Assembly: GCF_039655775.1 (NCBI RefSeq)
Contig: NZ_JBBYXJ010000002.1
Coordinates: forward strand, 868,001-932,000
Direction: 5' to 3'
Length of the DNA stretch: 64,000 bases
Source of the DNA: Iodidimonas sp. SYSU 1G8
GTDB taxonomy: Bacteria > Pseudomonadota > Alphaproteobacteria > SMXS01
A model generated the notes under the pieces. It had not been told where the DNA came from, did not search any database, and saw only the letters and a list, made by a program, of their open reading frames with translations. Made by a program: the position numbers and the translations under genes. Each line of letters begins with the position of its first letter. Position 1 is the stretch's first letter. Of this stretch, positions 1 through 6,589 are shown piece after piece.

Positions 1-44
1 ACGCCCGGACATCGAAAGTCATCGGCGTAAAGGGGCAACGATAA
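1..44 (+). CDS. C-terminal end of a probable PepSY-domain protein (partial)
   Basis: Reading from base 3, an open frame runs off the left edge and ends at TAA 42-44 with the residues ARTSKVIGVKGQR. This resembles the usual end of PepSY proteins (D-A-R-T-G-x-V-x-x-V). The stop overlaps the ATG of the response regulator as TAATG, so the two look translationally coupled. PepSY genes often sit directly before regulator/kinase pairs of this class, which supports the call. Only 13 residues are visible, so the family is inferred, not shown. Confidence 0.4.
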   Translation, partial: ARTSKVIGVKGQR

Positions 45-715
45 TGCGCGCGCTCGTGGTCGAGGACGATCCGGATCTGATCCGCCAGCTTTCCGCGACG
101 CTGCGGGATGAAGGCTATGCCGTCGATGAAGCGACGGATGGCGAGGAAGCGACATATCTGGGCGATGTGGAGCCTTATGACATCGTCGTTCTCGATCTCG
201 GGCTGCCGGTCATCGACGGCGTATCGGTCCTCAAGTCGTGGCGGGCCAAGGGCCGCACCATGCCAGTGCTGATCCTGACCGCGCGCGGGCAGTGGAGCGA
301 GAAGGTGGCGGGTTTCGATGCCGGCGCCGACGACTATCTGACCAAGCCGTTCCAGATGGAGGAGCTGCTGGCGCGCATCCGGGCGCTGATCCGCCGGGCT
401 GCCGGCCACGCCTCGCCGGTCATGCGATGCGGCCCGGTCGAGGTCGACACCAACAGCGCGACGGTCCTCGTGAATGGCGAGTCCATCAAGCTGACCGGCC
501 ATGAATACAAGCTGCTGTCCTATCTGATCCACCACATGAACAAGATCGTCTCCCGCACCGAGCTGACGGAACATATCTACGATCAGGACTTCGACCGTGA
601 TTCCAACACGATCGAGGTCTTCGTCGGCCGGCTGCGCAAGAAGCTGGGCGTGGACGTGATCAAGACCGTGCGGGGTTTGGGCTACCGCATGGAGCCGGAT
701 GGTGAGGCGGCCTAG
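44..715 (+). CDS. OmpR/PhoB-family response regulator (PhoP-like)
   Basis: This cytoplasmic response regulator has 223 residues, the normal length for the OmpR class. The receiver domain (about 1-115) has the acidic pair E7-D8-D9, the phosphoacceptor D51 in VVLDLGLP and the conserved K101 in DDYLTKPF. The C-terminal half (about 125-220) is a winged-helix Trans_reg_C domain ending in the typical IKTVRGLGYRM. A purine-rich AAAGGGGC precedes the ATG. The gene overlaps the following sensor kinase by 17 bases, so the pair forms one operon. Receiver and kinase type are closest to PhoP/PhoQ and FeuP/FeuQ; the signal sensed is unknown. A PhoP-style direct repeat lies at 2080-2096, in front of the lipoprotein gene, and is a candidate target. 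Confidence 0.93.
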   Translation: MRALVVEDDPDLIRQLSATLRDEGYAVDEATDGEEATYLGDVEPYDIVVLDLGLPVIDGVSVLKSWRAKGRTMPVLILTARGQWSEKVAGFDAGADDYLTKPFQMEELLARIRALIRRAAGHASPVMRCGPVEVDTNSATVLVNGESIKLTGHEYKLLSYLIHHMNKIVSRTELTEHIYDQDFDRDSNTIEVFVGRLRKKLGVDVIKTVRGLGYRMEPDGEAA

Positions 716-2051
716 TTCCCTTACCCTTCGCCTCATCGTCGGCGCCGGTCTCTGGACAGTCTTCGCCCTCATCGTCGTCGGCGTGGTGCTGGTCTTCCTG
801 TTTCGCCAGACCGTCGAGCGCAGCTTCGACGCGCGCCTCGACGTGCTCCTGGAAAGTCTGATCGTCTCGGCGGAATTTGACCGCAATCAGGGTGTCTATC
901 TCAGCGGCCCGATGGCCGAGCCGCGCTTCGAGCAGCCCTATTCCGGCTGGTACTGGCAGATCACGCCGCGCCAGGGCCAGGTGCTGATTTCGCGATCGCT
1001 CTGGGACCGGGAACTGCGCCAGAACCTGGCGATTCCGGTGCCGCAGCCGCATCATTACTACACCATGGGACCGGACGATCAGGAAGTCCGGGTGGTCGAG
1101 CGCGACATCATCTTCCCCGATGCCGAGTCCAGCGTGCGCTTTGCCGTCGCGGCCGTGACCACCGAGAACAAGCTGGAAGTCACGCGCTTCGTGCGGGCGA
1201 TCGTCATCGCGCTGGGGCTGATGGGGCTGGGCCTGATCGGCGCGGTGATCGTGCAGGTCCGCTACGGCCTGCGGCCGCTGCGCACGCTGCAGCACGAACT
1301 GGGCCGCGTGCGCTCGGGCGAGGTCGACCGGCTGGAGGGCCGCTATCCGGCGGAAATCTCGCCCGTCGTCGGCGAACTCAACAAGCTGGTCGAGCATAAT
1401 TCGGAAGTGCTGGCGCGCGCGCGCACGCATGTGGGCAATCTGGCTCACGCGCTGAAGACGCCGCTCTCGGTGCTGATGAACGACAGCGCGTCGGAGGCGA
1501 CGCCGCTGGCCATTTCCATCCGCCGCCAGCTCGAGGTCATGCGCCGGCTGGTCGATCATTATCTGGTCCGCGCCCGCACGGCGGCGGCGGGCCAGGTGAT
1601 CGGCACCCGCACGCCGGTGCAGCCGGCGGTGCACAGCCTGAAATCGACGCTGGAGAAGATCCATGCGGGGCGCGGGCTCGCCATCTCCGTCACCGGCGGC
1701 GAGCGCCTCAACTTCCGGGGCGAACGGCAGGATTTCGACGAGATGCTGGGCAATCTCATGGACAATGCCTGCAAGTGGGCGGCGCATCAGGTGCGCGTGT
1801 CGATCGACAAGCAGGATTTCGAGCTGGTCTTTCTGGTCGAGGACGACGGTCCGGGTATCAGCGACGAGCAGATCGAAACCGTGTTCAGCCGGGGACAGCG
1901 TCTCGACGAGGCGATACCGGGCAGCGGCCTCGGCCTCAGCATCGTCCGCGACATTTCGGGCCTGTACGGCGGTGCCGTCACCCTGGGCCGCTCGGACCTC
2001 GGCGGGTTGAAGGCAACTCTCGTCCTGCCGGCCGCTGCCGACGCGTCCTGA
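699..2051 (+). CDS. Membrane sensor histidine kinase (PhoQ/FeuQ-like)
   Basis: Cognate kinase of the preceding regulator, 450 residues. A first membrane segment spans about 11-36, a periplasmic sensor region about 37-164, and a second membrane segment about 165-187, followed by a HAMP-like linker. The H-box has phosphoacceptor H250 in NLAHALKTPLSVL, the variant typical of alphaproteobacterial FeuQ/ChvG and PhoQ-type kinases. The catalytic ATPase domain shows the N-box NLMDNACKWA, G1 DDGPGI and G2 GSGLGLSIV. The start ATG at 699 lies inside the regulator gene (17-base overlap), implying translational coupling. The input signal cannot be read from the sequence. Confidence 0.93.
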   Translation: MVRRPSSLTLRLIVGAGLWTVFALIVVGVVLVFLFRQTVERSFDARLDVLLESLIVSAEFDRNQGVYLSGPMAEPRFEQPYSGWYWQITPRQGQVLISRSLWDRELRQNLAIPVPQPHHYYTMGPDDQEVRVVERDIIFPDAESSVRFAVAAVTTENKLEVTRFVRAIVIALGLMGLGLIGAVIVQVRYGLRPLRTLQHELGRVRSGEVDRLEGRYPAEISPVVGELNKLVEHNSEVLARARTHVGNLAHALKTPLSVLMNDSASEATPLAISIRRQLEVMRRLVDHYLVRARTAAAGQVIGTRTPVQPAVHSLKSTLEKIHAGRGLAISVTGGERLNFRGERQDFDEMLGNLMDNACKWAAHQVRVSIDKQDFELVFLVEDDGPGISDEQIETVFSRGQRLDEAIPGSGLGLSIVRDISGLYGGAVTLGRSDLGGLKATLVLPAAADAS

Positions 2052-2079
2052 CCGACCGGAACAATCATCTCGGCGTTTC

Positions 2080-2114
2080 CGTTCAGGGACTGTTCAGCTT
2101 ATCGGCGCCATAGT
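2080..2114 (+). promoter_or_regulatory. Candidate PhoP-type direct-repeat box and promoter
   Basis: Two hexamers, CGTTCA (2080-2085) and TGTTCA (2091-2096), are separated by five bases, followed after twelve bases by CATAGT (2109-2114), a possible -10. In Enterobacteria, PhoP boxes are hexamer direct repeats with 5-bp spacing lying about 12 bp from the -10. This copy sits between the kinase gene and the lipoprotein gene. The geometry is seen in the sequence; binding by the neighbouring regulator is inference. Confidence 0.5.
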
Positions 2115-2163
2115 TGCGAACGACGCGGCTCAAGCGACCGAGCGGTCTATCGAGAGGTTCAAA

Positions 2164-2637
2164 GTGAAGAAAATCATCGCTGTTGTGATGTGTGCGGGCC
2201 TTCTGGCGGCGTGCGAAAGCGACGGTTACGGATCGGATAACGAGGCGGTCGGCACCATCGTCGGCGCCGGTCTGGGCGCGGCGCTCGGCTCGACGGCCCA
2301 TGGCAGCGCGAAGGGTCCGACCATGATCTTGGGCGCGCTCGTGGGCGGCGCCATCGGCAATCGCGTCGGTGCGCGTCTCGATGAACGGGACAGGATGCGG
2401 CATGAGCGCGCCTCTTATCAGGCGCTGGAATATGGCCGCTCCTACGAGACGTCGGGCTGGTACGACCCGGACCGCGGCACCCGCGGCGCGATCACGCCGC
2501 GCCCGTCCTACCGGAACGACCGTGGCCTGCAGTGCCGCGAGTACCAGCAGGAAATCTGGATCGGCGGCCGCCGCGAGGAAGGCTATGGCACCGCGTGCCG
2601 GCAGCCGGACGGCAGCTGGCAGATCATGGGCAGTTAG
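2164..2637 (+). CDS. Glycine-zipper outer-membrane lipoprotein (17 kDa surface antigen-like)
   Basis: Small lipoprotein of 157 residues starting at GTG 2164. A type II signal peptide occupies residues 1-16 with lipobox L-A-A-C and lipidated C17. Residues about 26-62 form a glycine-zipper segment (repeated G-x3-G: GAGLGAAL, GALVGGAIGNRVG) as in Rickettsia 17 kDa antigen and SlyB-type proteins. The C-terminal part contains two cysteines in a surface-antigen-like domain (CREYQQEIWIGG and GTACRQPDGSW). It likely sits in the outer membrane and helps envelope integrity. It follows the two-component genes, behind a PhoP-like box, and is closed by a strong terminator, so it is probably a monocistronic target of that system. 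Confidence 0.85.
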   Translation: MKKIIAVVMCAGLLAACESDGYGSDNEAVGTIVGAGLGAALGSTAHGSAKGPTMILGALVGGAIGNRVGARLDERDRMRHERASYQALEYGRSYETSGWYDPDRGTRGAITPRPSYRNDRGLQCREYQQEIWIGGRREEGYGTACRQPDGSWQIMGS

Positions 2638-2698
2638 CCCCGTCATTATCCCGCCGGACATTCGTGTCCTCGTCAGACTTCAGGTCCGGCGGAAAGAG

Positions 2699-2741
2699 TG
2701 GAGCGCAGCCGAATCCCCCCTCGGCTGCGCTCCATCTTTTT
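2699..2741. terminator. Bidirectional rho-independent terminator
   Basis: A 14-bp perfect stem (2699-2712 with 2721-2734, starting TGGAGCGCAGCCGA) with an 8-base loop is followed by TCTTTTT. The opposite strand also has a T-rich tail. It lies between the convergent lipoprotein gene and the minus-strand operon ending at 2747. Confidence 0.9.
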
Positions 2742-2746
2742 CGCGA

Positions 2747-2947
2747 TCAGTAATCGGCTTCCGGCGCTGGGCGTTTGAACTTGATGGTGACCAGCCAGCT
2801 GTCGGCGCCGTATTCCGCCGACACGTTTTCGGCGGCGCCGGAGACCAGCAGCGCCCCTTTCGGCAGGGCCTCGGCGGCGATCTCCACCGCGGTCGCGGCA
2901 TCCCCGGCGCTCACTAGGGATTCGAACGTTCCCCGCAGCCGCGACAT
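2747..2947 (-). CDS. Small hypothetical protein (66 aa) coupled to DUF423 gene
   Basis: A 66-residue soluble protein with no recognised family. Its ATG at 2947 shares one base with the TGA of the upstream DUF423 gene (TGATG), so it is almost certainly translated by coupling as the last gene of a three-gene minus-strand operon. It begins MSRLRGTFESLVSAGDA, has an alanine-rich alpha-helical middle (EIAAEALPKG) and ends with an alternating, beta-like SWLVTIKFKRP. It has no signal peptide or cysteine. The bidirectional terminator at 2699-2741 lies directly downstream. Gene status rests on the overlap, the codon character and the terminator; function is unknown. Confidence 0.65.
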   Translation of the reverse strand: MSRLRGTFESLVSAGDAATAVEIAAEALPKGALLVSGAAENVSAEYGADSWLVTIKFKRPAPEADY

Positions 2948-3318
2948 CAGCGGTGTCCCCGGCCGAGAAACACGGCGATCCCGAGCAACGCCCAGCCCAG
3001 CATCAGCAGCGTCCCGCCAACCGGCGCCAGAAAGCCGAATCCATGGGGGCCGCCAAAGGCGCTGGCGTAAAGCGAGCCGCAAAACAGCATGCTCCCGAGC
3101 AGGAACGCCATCCCCGCGCCCTGGGCGACGATCGTACGGGCATGGCCGATGCTGAGCCCGGTGAGCACGAGAGCGATGGCGTGGAAGAAATGATACTGGC
3201 TCGCCGTCTCGAACAACTGGCGCGCGTGATCGTCCATGGGCACGGCATGCGAGCCCGCGGCGCCGAGCGCCACGGCGGTGAGCGCGAGGACGGCGCCGGT
3301 CGGTGTCCATAATCTCAT
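2947..3318 (-). CDS. DUF423 family integral membrane protein (YgdD-like)
   Basis: A membrane protein of 123 residues with four hydrophobic segments, matching DUF423/YgdD in length and pattern. Conserved features include the N-terminal LGAAGSHA, the QYHFFHAIAL motif at about 41-50 and the FGSLYASAFG-like LFCGSLYASAF stretch. The family sits in the inner membrane; no biochemical role is established. The start overlaps the stop of the upstream monooxygenase gene by four bases (ATGA), and its own stop overlaps the next small gene, so three genes form one translationally coupled minus-strand operon. Confidence 0.88.
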   Translation of the reverse strand: MRLWTPTGAVLALTAVALGAAGSHAVPMDDHARQLFETASQYHFFHAIALVLTGLSIGHARTIVAQGAGMAFLLGSMLFCGSLYASAFGGPHGFGFLAPVGGTLLMLGWALLGIAVFLGRGHR

Positions 3319-4331
3319 GACGGCCTCGGCAGGTTGAAAATCTCGGACAGCAATTCGTAGGACCGCAGCCGCGCCTCGAAGTCGTAGCAGATGCTCAGGA
3401 TCACGAGTTCATTCACGTCGTAGCTGTCCGCGAACGCCTCGAGCTGCTGCTTGACCTGTTCCGGCGCGCCAATGATCGAATGGCTCTTGCGGCGGCCGAT
3501 CATGGCCCGGTCCAGGTCGGTGTAGGGATAGGCCAGCGCGTCCTCCGGCGAGGGATAGGCCGCGAGTTCGCCCTTCTCGAAGCGCAGGCGCCACAGGTCG
3601 CGGCTCGAGGCGATGCGCAGTGCTTCCTCTTCGGTATCCGCGCAGAGCACGAACACGCCGACGCTGACCTTGGGGACCCCGTAGAACCGTGACGGACGAA
3701 AATACCGCCGGTACTGATCGACGATCTCGCGGCCGCCATCGGGGGTGATGAAATGGGCGAACGAAAAGGCCAGGCCGAACTGGGCGGCGAGCGCCGCGCT
3801 CTGATCGCTCGACCCGAGCATCCAGACCTGCGGCACCGTCTTGGGGCGCGGCGTGGCCCGGACCGAGGACAGCGCCTGGGTCGCGGGCGGCGTGTCGGTC
3901 AGGAACGCCAGCGTGTCGGCGACGCGGGTGCCGAAATATTCCACGCCCACCTGCGAGCCATAGGCCAGCGCCGCCGATGTCATCTGGTCTCCGCCGGGGG
4001 CGCGGCCGATGCCCAGATCGATCCGGCCGGGCGTCATGGTCTCGATGACGCGAAAGTTTTCCGCCACCTTGAGCGGGCTGTAATGGCTGAGCATGACGCC
4101 GCCCGAGCCGACTCTCATGGTCGAGGTCTCGGCGGCGATGCGGGTGATCAGAATCTCGGGTGACGACCCGGCAAAGCCGTTCGTGCTGTGGTGTTCGGCC
4201 AGCCAGAAGCGGGTGTAGCCCCATCGTTCGGCTGCCTTCGCCAGGTCGATGGTCTCGCGGATGGCGTCGGCGGCGGTGCCGCCTTCACGGATCGGCGACT
4301 GATCGACCACGCTGAGCTTGAGCTGCGACAT
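3315..4331 (-). CDS. LLM-class flavin-dependent oxidoreductase (bacterial luciferase-like, MsnO8 type)
   Basis: A 338-residue TIM-barrel luciferase-like monooxygenase expected to use reduced FMN supplied by a separate reductase. Family hallmarks are the N-terminal LSVVDQSPI, WLAEHHS at about 45-51, the flavin-binding GRIDLGIGRAPGGDQ, and a C-terminal SYELLSEIFNLPRPS. Substrate is unknown. I chose ATG 4331 (MSQLKLSVVD); a TTG at 4340 would add three residues. It is first in a coupled operon with DUF423 and a 66-residue protein. A 27-bp interrupted palindrome (4350-4376) just upstream of the start is a likely operator or leader hairpin. Confidence 0.9.
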   Translation of the reverse strand: MSQLKLSVVDQSPIREGGTAADAIRETIDLAKAAERWGYTRFWLAEHHSTNGFAGSSPEILITRIAAETSTMRVGSGGVMLSHYSPLKVAENFRVIETMTPGRIDLGIGRAPGGDQMTSAALAYGSQVGVEYFGTRVADTLAFLTDTPPATQALSSVRATPRPKTVPQVWMLGSSDQSAALAAQFGLAFSFAHFITPDGGREIVDQYRRYFRPSRFYGVPKVSVGVFVLCADTEEEALRIASSRDLWRLRFEKGELAAYPSPEDALAYPYTDLDRAMIGRRKSHSIIGAPEQVKQQLEAFADSYDVNELVILSICYDFEARLRSYELLSEIFNLPRPS

Positions 4332-4349
4332 GATCCCCAAGGTCTGGTT

Positions 4350-4376
4350 GAAGCTGTCCTAGCACTAGGTAGCTTC
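4350..4376. promoter_or_regulatory. Interrupted palindrome upstream of the luciferase-like gene
   Basis: GAAGCT (4350-4355) pairs with AGCTTC (4371-4376), and inside it CCTAG (4358-4362) pairs with CTAGG (4365-4369) around CA. It ends 19 bases before the ATG at 4331, so it is either a repressor operator or a leader hairpin. No known motif is assigned. Confidence 0.5.
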
Positions 4377-4461
4377 CACACCGAACGCAAGGGGAAGGCG
4401 CAGGCGGCGGCGAGATGCGAGAGGAGCGCGCCGACCGTGGGCGCCTGCGCACGGCCAAAAC

Positions 4462-4495
4462 AAAAACCGCCCGGCTCCATGGAAGCCGGGCGGTT
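4462..4495 (-). terminator. Rho-independent terminator of the 36-aa microprotein gene
   Basis: A 12-bp stem (4465-4476 pairing with 4484-4495, AACCGCCCGGCT type) with a seven-base loop, read on the minus strand, ends in GGTTTTTG. It lies 35 bases past the stop of the small minus-strand reading frame. Confidence 0.85.
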
Positions 4496-4530
4496 CTCGC
4501 AACGTCCCTTGGGGAGAGGGAAGCGGTTTA

Positions 4531-4641
4531 TCAGGCAAGGAAGGGGCTGGTGAACGTGGCGAACATGACGACGGCGAACACCACATAGGTCGCGACAGTC
4601 AGGACGGTCTCGGCTCTCAAGCCATTTTCGGTCGGGTACAT
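4531..4641 (-). CDS. Single-span membrane microprotein, 36 aa
   Basis: This is a reading frame of 37 codons from ATG 4641-4639 to TGA at 4531. The protein starts MYPTENGLRAETVLTVA, continues as an uninterrupted hydrophobic stretch (about 13-29, VLTVATYVVFAVVMFAT) and ends FTSPFLA, so it is predicted to cross the inner membrane once. An AGGA ribosome-binding site lies upstream. A plausible sigma-70 promoter (TTTCAA, 17 bp, TATATT on the minus strand) sits about 50 bases upstream, and a strong terminator lies downstream. This complete transcription unit argues for a real gene. I do not recognise a family; small single-span subunits of respiratory or transport complexes look like this. Confidence 0.65.
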   Translation of the reverse strand: MYPTENGLRAETVLTVATYVVFAVVMFATFTSPFLA

Positions 4642-4691
4642 CGTTCTGTTTCCTCATCGGCGGGCGGGATGCCCTCGGTGCCGTTGAGAGG

Positions 4692-4720
4692 AATATATTG
4701 CAGGTGCGTTGGTGTTGAAA
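4692..4720 (-). promoter_or_regulatory. Candidate sigma-70 promoter of the microprotein gene
   Basis: On the minus strand TTTCAA (4720-4715) and TATATT (4697-4692) are separated by 17 bases. Initiation near 4685 would give a leader of about 45 bases before the ATG at 4641. Confidence 0.5.
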
Positions 4721-4729
4721 TCATCCGAA

Positions 4730-4750
4730 AATGCATAATAGTCGTGCATT
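4730..4750. promoter_or_regulatory. Dyad AATGCA-N9-TGCATT, candidate operator
   Basis: A perfect 6-bp inverted repeat with a nine-base spacer lies just upstream of the -35 of the candidate microprotein promoter and within reach of the divergent LysR gene. LysR-type proteins often bind interrupted dyads in such positions. The regulator is not identified. Confidence 0.4.
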
Positions 4751-4984
4751 ATCGATCTCGATATGCGTCAACGCGTTGAGGCCCAATGCGGCTCAGGCTG
4801 GGTATAAATCCCAATTTGCTGTGCAAAAATAACGCGTAGAGCGCAATTTTCCCGGCATCGTGGAAATGCAAAAACGCCGTGTTTCTGCGGCTTTACGTTG
4901 CGATGCGGCATGCTTTCGGTGTGCGATATATTGCGAATGCGAGAGTGCTTCTATGATCGACACTTGCAGGGTAGCCGTGCATTA

Positions 4985-5980
4985 ATGCGGTCTATGATCG
5001 ACTGGGATGACATCCGCTACTTTCTCGCCGTCGCCCGTCGGGGCTCCATCACCTCCGCGGCGCGCGATCTGGGGGTGAATCATTCGACGGTTTCACGGCG
5101 TATCGCCGCCTTCGAGGACAATCTCGGAGTCCGCCTGTTCGACCGGGTCGCGACCGGCTACACGCTGACCGTGGCCGGGCAGGAAATGGTGCCGTCGGCG
5201 CAGCGCATGGAAGAAGAGGCGCTGGGGCTGGATCGGCGGCTTTACGGCCGGGATACCGAACTGAGCGGCCAGTTGCGCGTGACCACGGCAGGGGTTTTCG
5301 TCAACCCGTTCTTCATGGAGCAGGTGGGGCGCTTCCTGGCGGAATATCCCGGGATCGACATCCAGCTGACCGTGTCCACCGATCTGGCCAACCTGCATGC
5401 GCGCGAGGTCGATGTCGCGATTCGCGCCACCGACAATCCGCCTGACACGCTGGTCGGCCGCCGCATCGGCCGCCTGACCGCCATGCTCTACGGACGCAGC
5501 ACGTTCATCGCGCCGGGTGAGCCGGGCGCCGCGCCGGCGGCCGCCGCGCCGGACGTGGTCGCGTTCGAGGAAGGGCCGCGGGACTTCGTCGAGGCAAGCT
5601 GGTTCCGCGACACCTATCCGAACGCGCGCACGCGCGTCAGGCTCAATAGCGTCGACGCGGCCTATCAGGCCATCAAGTCGGGTGTCGGCATCGGCATGCT
5701 GCCCTGTCACATGGGCGACACCAATCCCGATCTGCGCCGTCTGCCGCCCTATCACCAGTCGCCGGTCTTCGATGTCTGGCTGCTGACCCATGCCGATCTG
5801 CGCCGCACCGCCAAGGTCCGCGCCTTCATCAACTTCATGGCCAATGCGATCATGCCGCACAAGGACCTGATCGAAGGACGCCGTCCGCCGCAGTTCTCCT
5901 CCGGCGACCGGCTGGCCATCGACAATGGCTACGCCGCGGCGACCAGCGCCAGCAATCTGGTGGACGATCTGCCGATCTAG
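4985..5980 (+). CDS. LysR-family transcriptional regulator
   Basis: DNA-binding regulator of 331 residues from ATG 4985; ATG 4994 (MIDWDDIRYFLAVARRGS) is an equally good start. The N-terminal winged helix-turn-helix (about 5-65) has the usual SITSAARDLGVNHSTVSRRIAAFE recognition pattern, and the remainder is a periplasmic-binding-like effector domain (about 90-290). Many LysR proteins control the divergent gene; here that would be the 36-residue membrane protein, with dyads in the shared intergenic region. The C-terminal 30 residues are an unusual family-external tail. The gene converges tail-to-tail with the thioesterase, their stop codons overlapping in CTAG. Confidence 0.9.
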   Translation: MRSMIDWDDIRYFLAVARRGSITSAARDLGVNHSTVSRRIAAFEDNLGVRLFDRVATGYTLTVAGQEMVPSAQRMEEEALGLDRRLYGRDTELSGQLRVTTAGVFVNPFFMEQVGRFLAEYPGIDIQLTVSTDLANLHAREVDVAIRATDNPPDTLVGRRIGRLTAMLYGRSTFIAPGEPGAAPAAAAPDVVAFEEGPRDFVEASWFRDTYPNARTRVRLNSVDAAYQAIKSGVGIGMLPCHMGDTNPDLRRLPPYHQSPVFDVWLLTHADLRRTAKVRAFINFMANAIMPHKDLIEGRRPPQFSSGDRLAIDNGYAAATSASNLVDDLPI

Positions 5981-6402
5981 GCCTTGCGCCTGCCGAGCTT
6001 GGATGTGGACGACGCCGTGACCAGCAGGTCGCCGGCTTCGTTGAAGATGCGGCCCTCCAGAAAGATGATGGACCGCCCCTGGCGCACGATCTGGCCCTCG
6101 CCGATCACCGGCCCGATGGGGGCGGGGCCGATGAAGGTCGTCTTCATCTCCAGCGTCTGCACGATCTGGTCGTCCTCCAACCGCTGGACCAGCGCGCGCG
6201 ACATGACGTTGTCGAGCATGGCGGCGAGAATGCCGCCCTGGATCAGTCCGCTGCCGTTCTCGAAGGCCTGGGTGCCGGTATAGCGGATGCGCATCCAGCC
6301 TTCCTGCGCGTTGCCTTCGAGAAATTCGGCGCCCAGCGTGTCGTTGATGCCGGCGCGGCGGCGGCTGGCCGGATAGCCTTCGTCAGGCGGGGTGTCGCTC
6401 AT
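5977..6402 (-). CDS. PaaI-like hotdog-fold acyl-CoA thioesterase
   Basis: A 141-residue single hotdog domain, the usual size for PaaI/4HBT thioesterases. The active-site helix motif is present as FENGSGLIQGGILAAMLDNVMSRA (about 47-70), with IQGG in place of the common HGG, so the catalytic histidine is missing. The later strand TTFIGPAPIGPVIGEG matches the family. It would hydrolyse acyl- or aryl-CoA thioesters in the cytoplasm, but the substitution leaves specificity open. A strong GGGAGG ribosome site precedes ATG 6402. It is transcribed away from the Rieske oxygenase, with tandem dyads in the shared region, so the two may be co-regulated. Confidence 0.85.
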   Translation of the reverse strand: MSDTPPDEGYPASRRRAGINDTLGAEFLEGNAQEGWMRIRYTGTQAFENGSGLIQGGILAAMLDNVMSRALVQRLEDDQIVQTLEMKTTFIGPAPIGPVIGEGQIVRQGRSIIFLEGRIFNEAGDLLVTASSTSKLGRRKA

Positions 6403-6475
6403 GGTGTTTCCTCCCGTTAGGTATCCGCTTCTAGAGAGGGTGCATCCCCCGCGTCAACGCGCCGTCGGAAACGGA

Positions 6476-6515
6476 CCTATCAGAAATGATAGGCTGGACT
6501 ATTAGAATCGATAGT
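6476..6515. promoter_or_regulatory. Tandem near-identical dyad operators between thioesterase and Rieske oxygenase
   Basis: Two 16-base sites, CTATCAGAAATGATAG (6477-6492) and CTATTAGAATCGATAG (6499-6514), match at 13 positions and are 22 bp apart, about two helical turns. Each lies within an 18-bp dyad (CCTATC-N6-GATAGG and ACTAT-N8-ATAGT). The placement, 75 to 115 bases before the oxygenase start, suggests binding of a dimeric regulator, probably two dimers on one DNA face. The regulator is unknown. Confidence 0.65.
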
Positions 6516-6589
6516 TCGCGGGATTGCTGGTTTTCTGGTACGTTCGACGCATCTTACGGAACACCGTACGTCGTCAAGGGGAAGATATC

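Larger units (their letters stand above)
4642..4984. other. Intergenic regulatory region between divergent microprotein and LysR genes
   Basis: These 343 bases hold no supported gene. The stretch is more AT-rich than its surroundings and contains short dyads: AATGCA-N9-TGCATT (4730-4750) and TTTGC-TGT-GCAAA (4815-4827), plus a nine-base direct repeat ATATATTGC at 4693-4701 and 4926-4934. This is what one expects for a LysR-controlled divergent promoter region; no site is proven. Confidence 0.6.

Noticed and set aside
4898-4984. Longer start for the LysR protein
   Set aside because: The extra 29 residues precede the normal helix-turn-helix start and have no ribosome site; ATG 4985 or 4994 fits the family.
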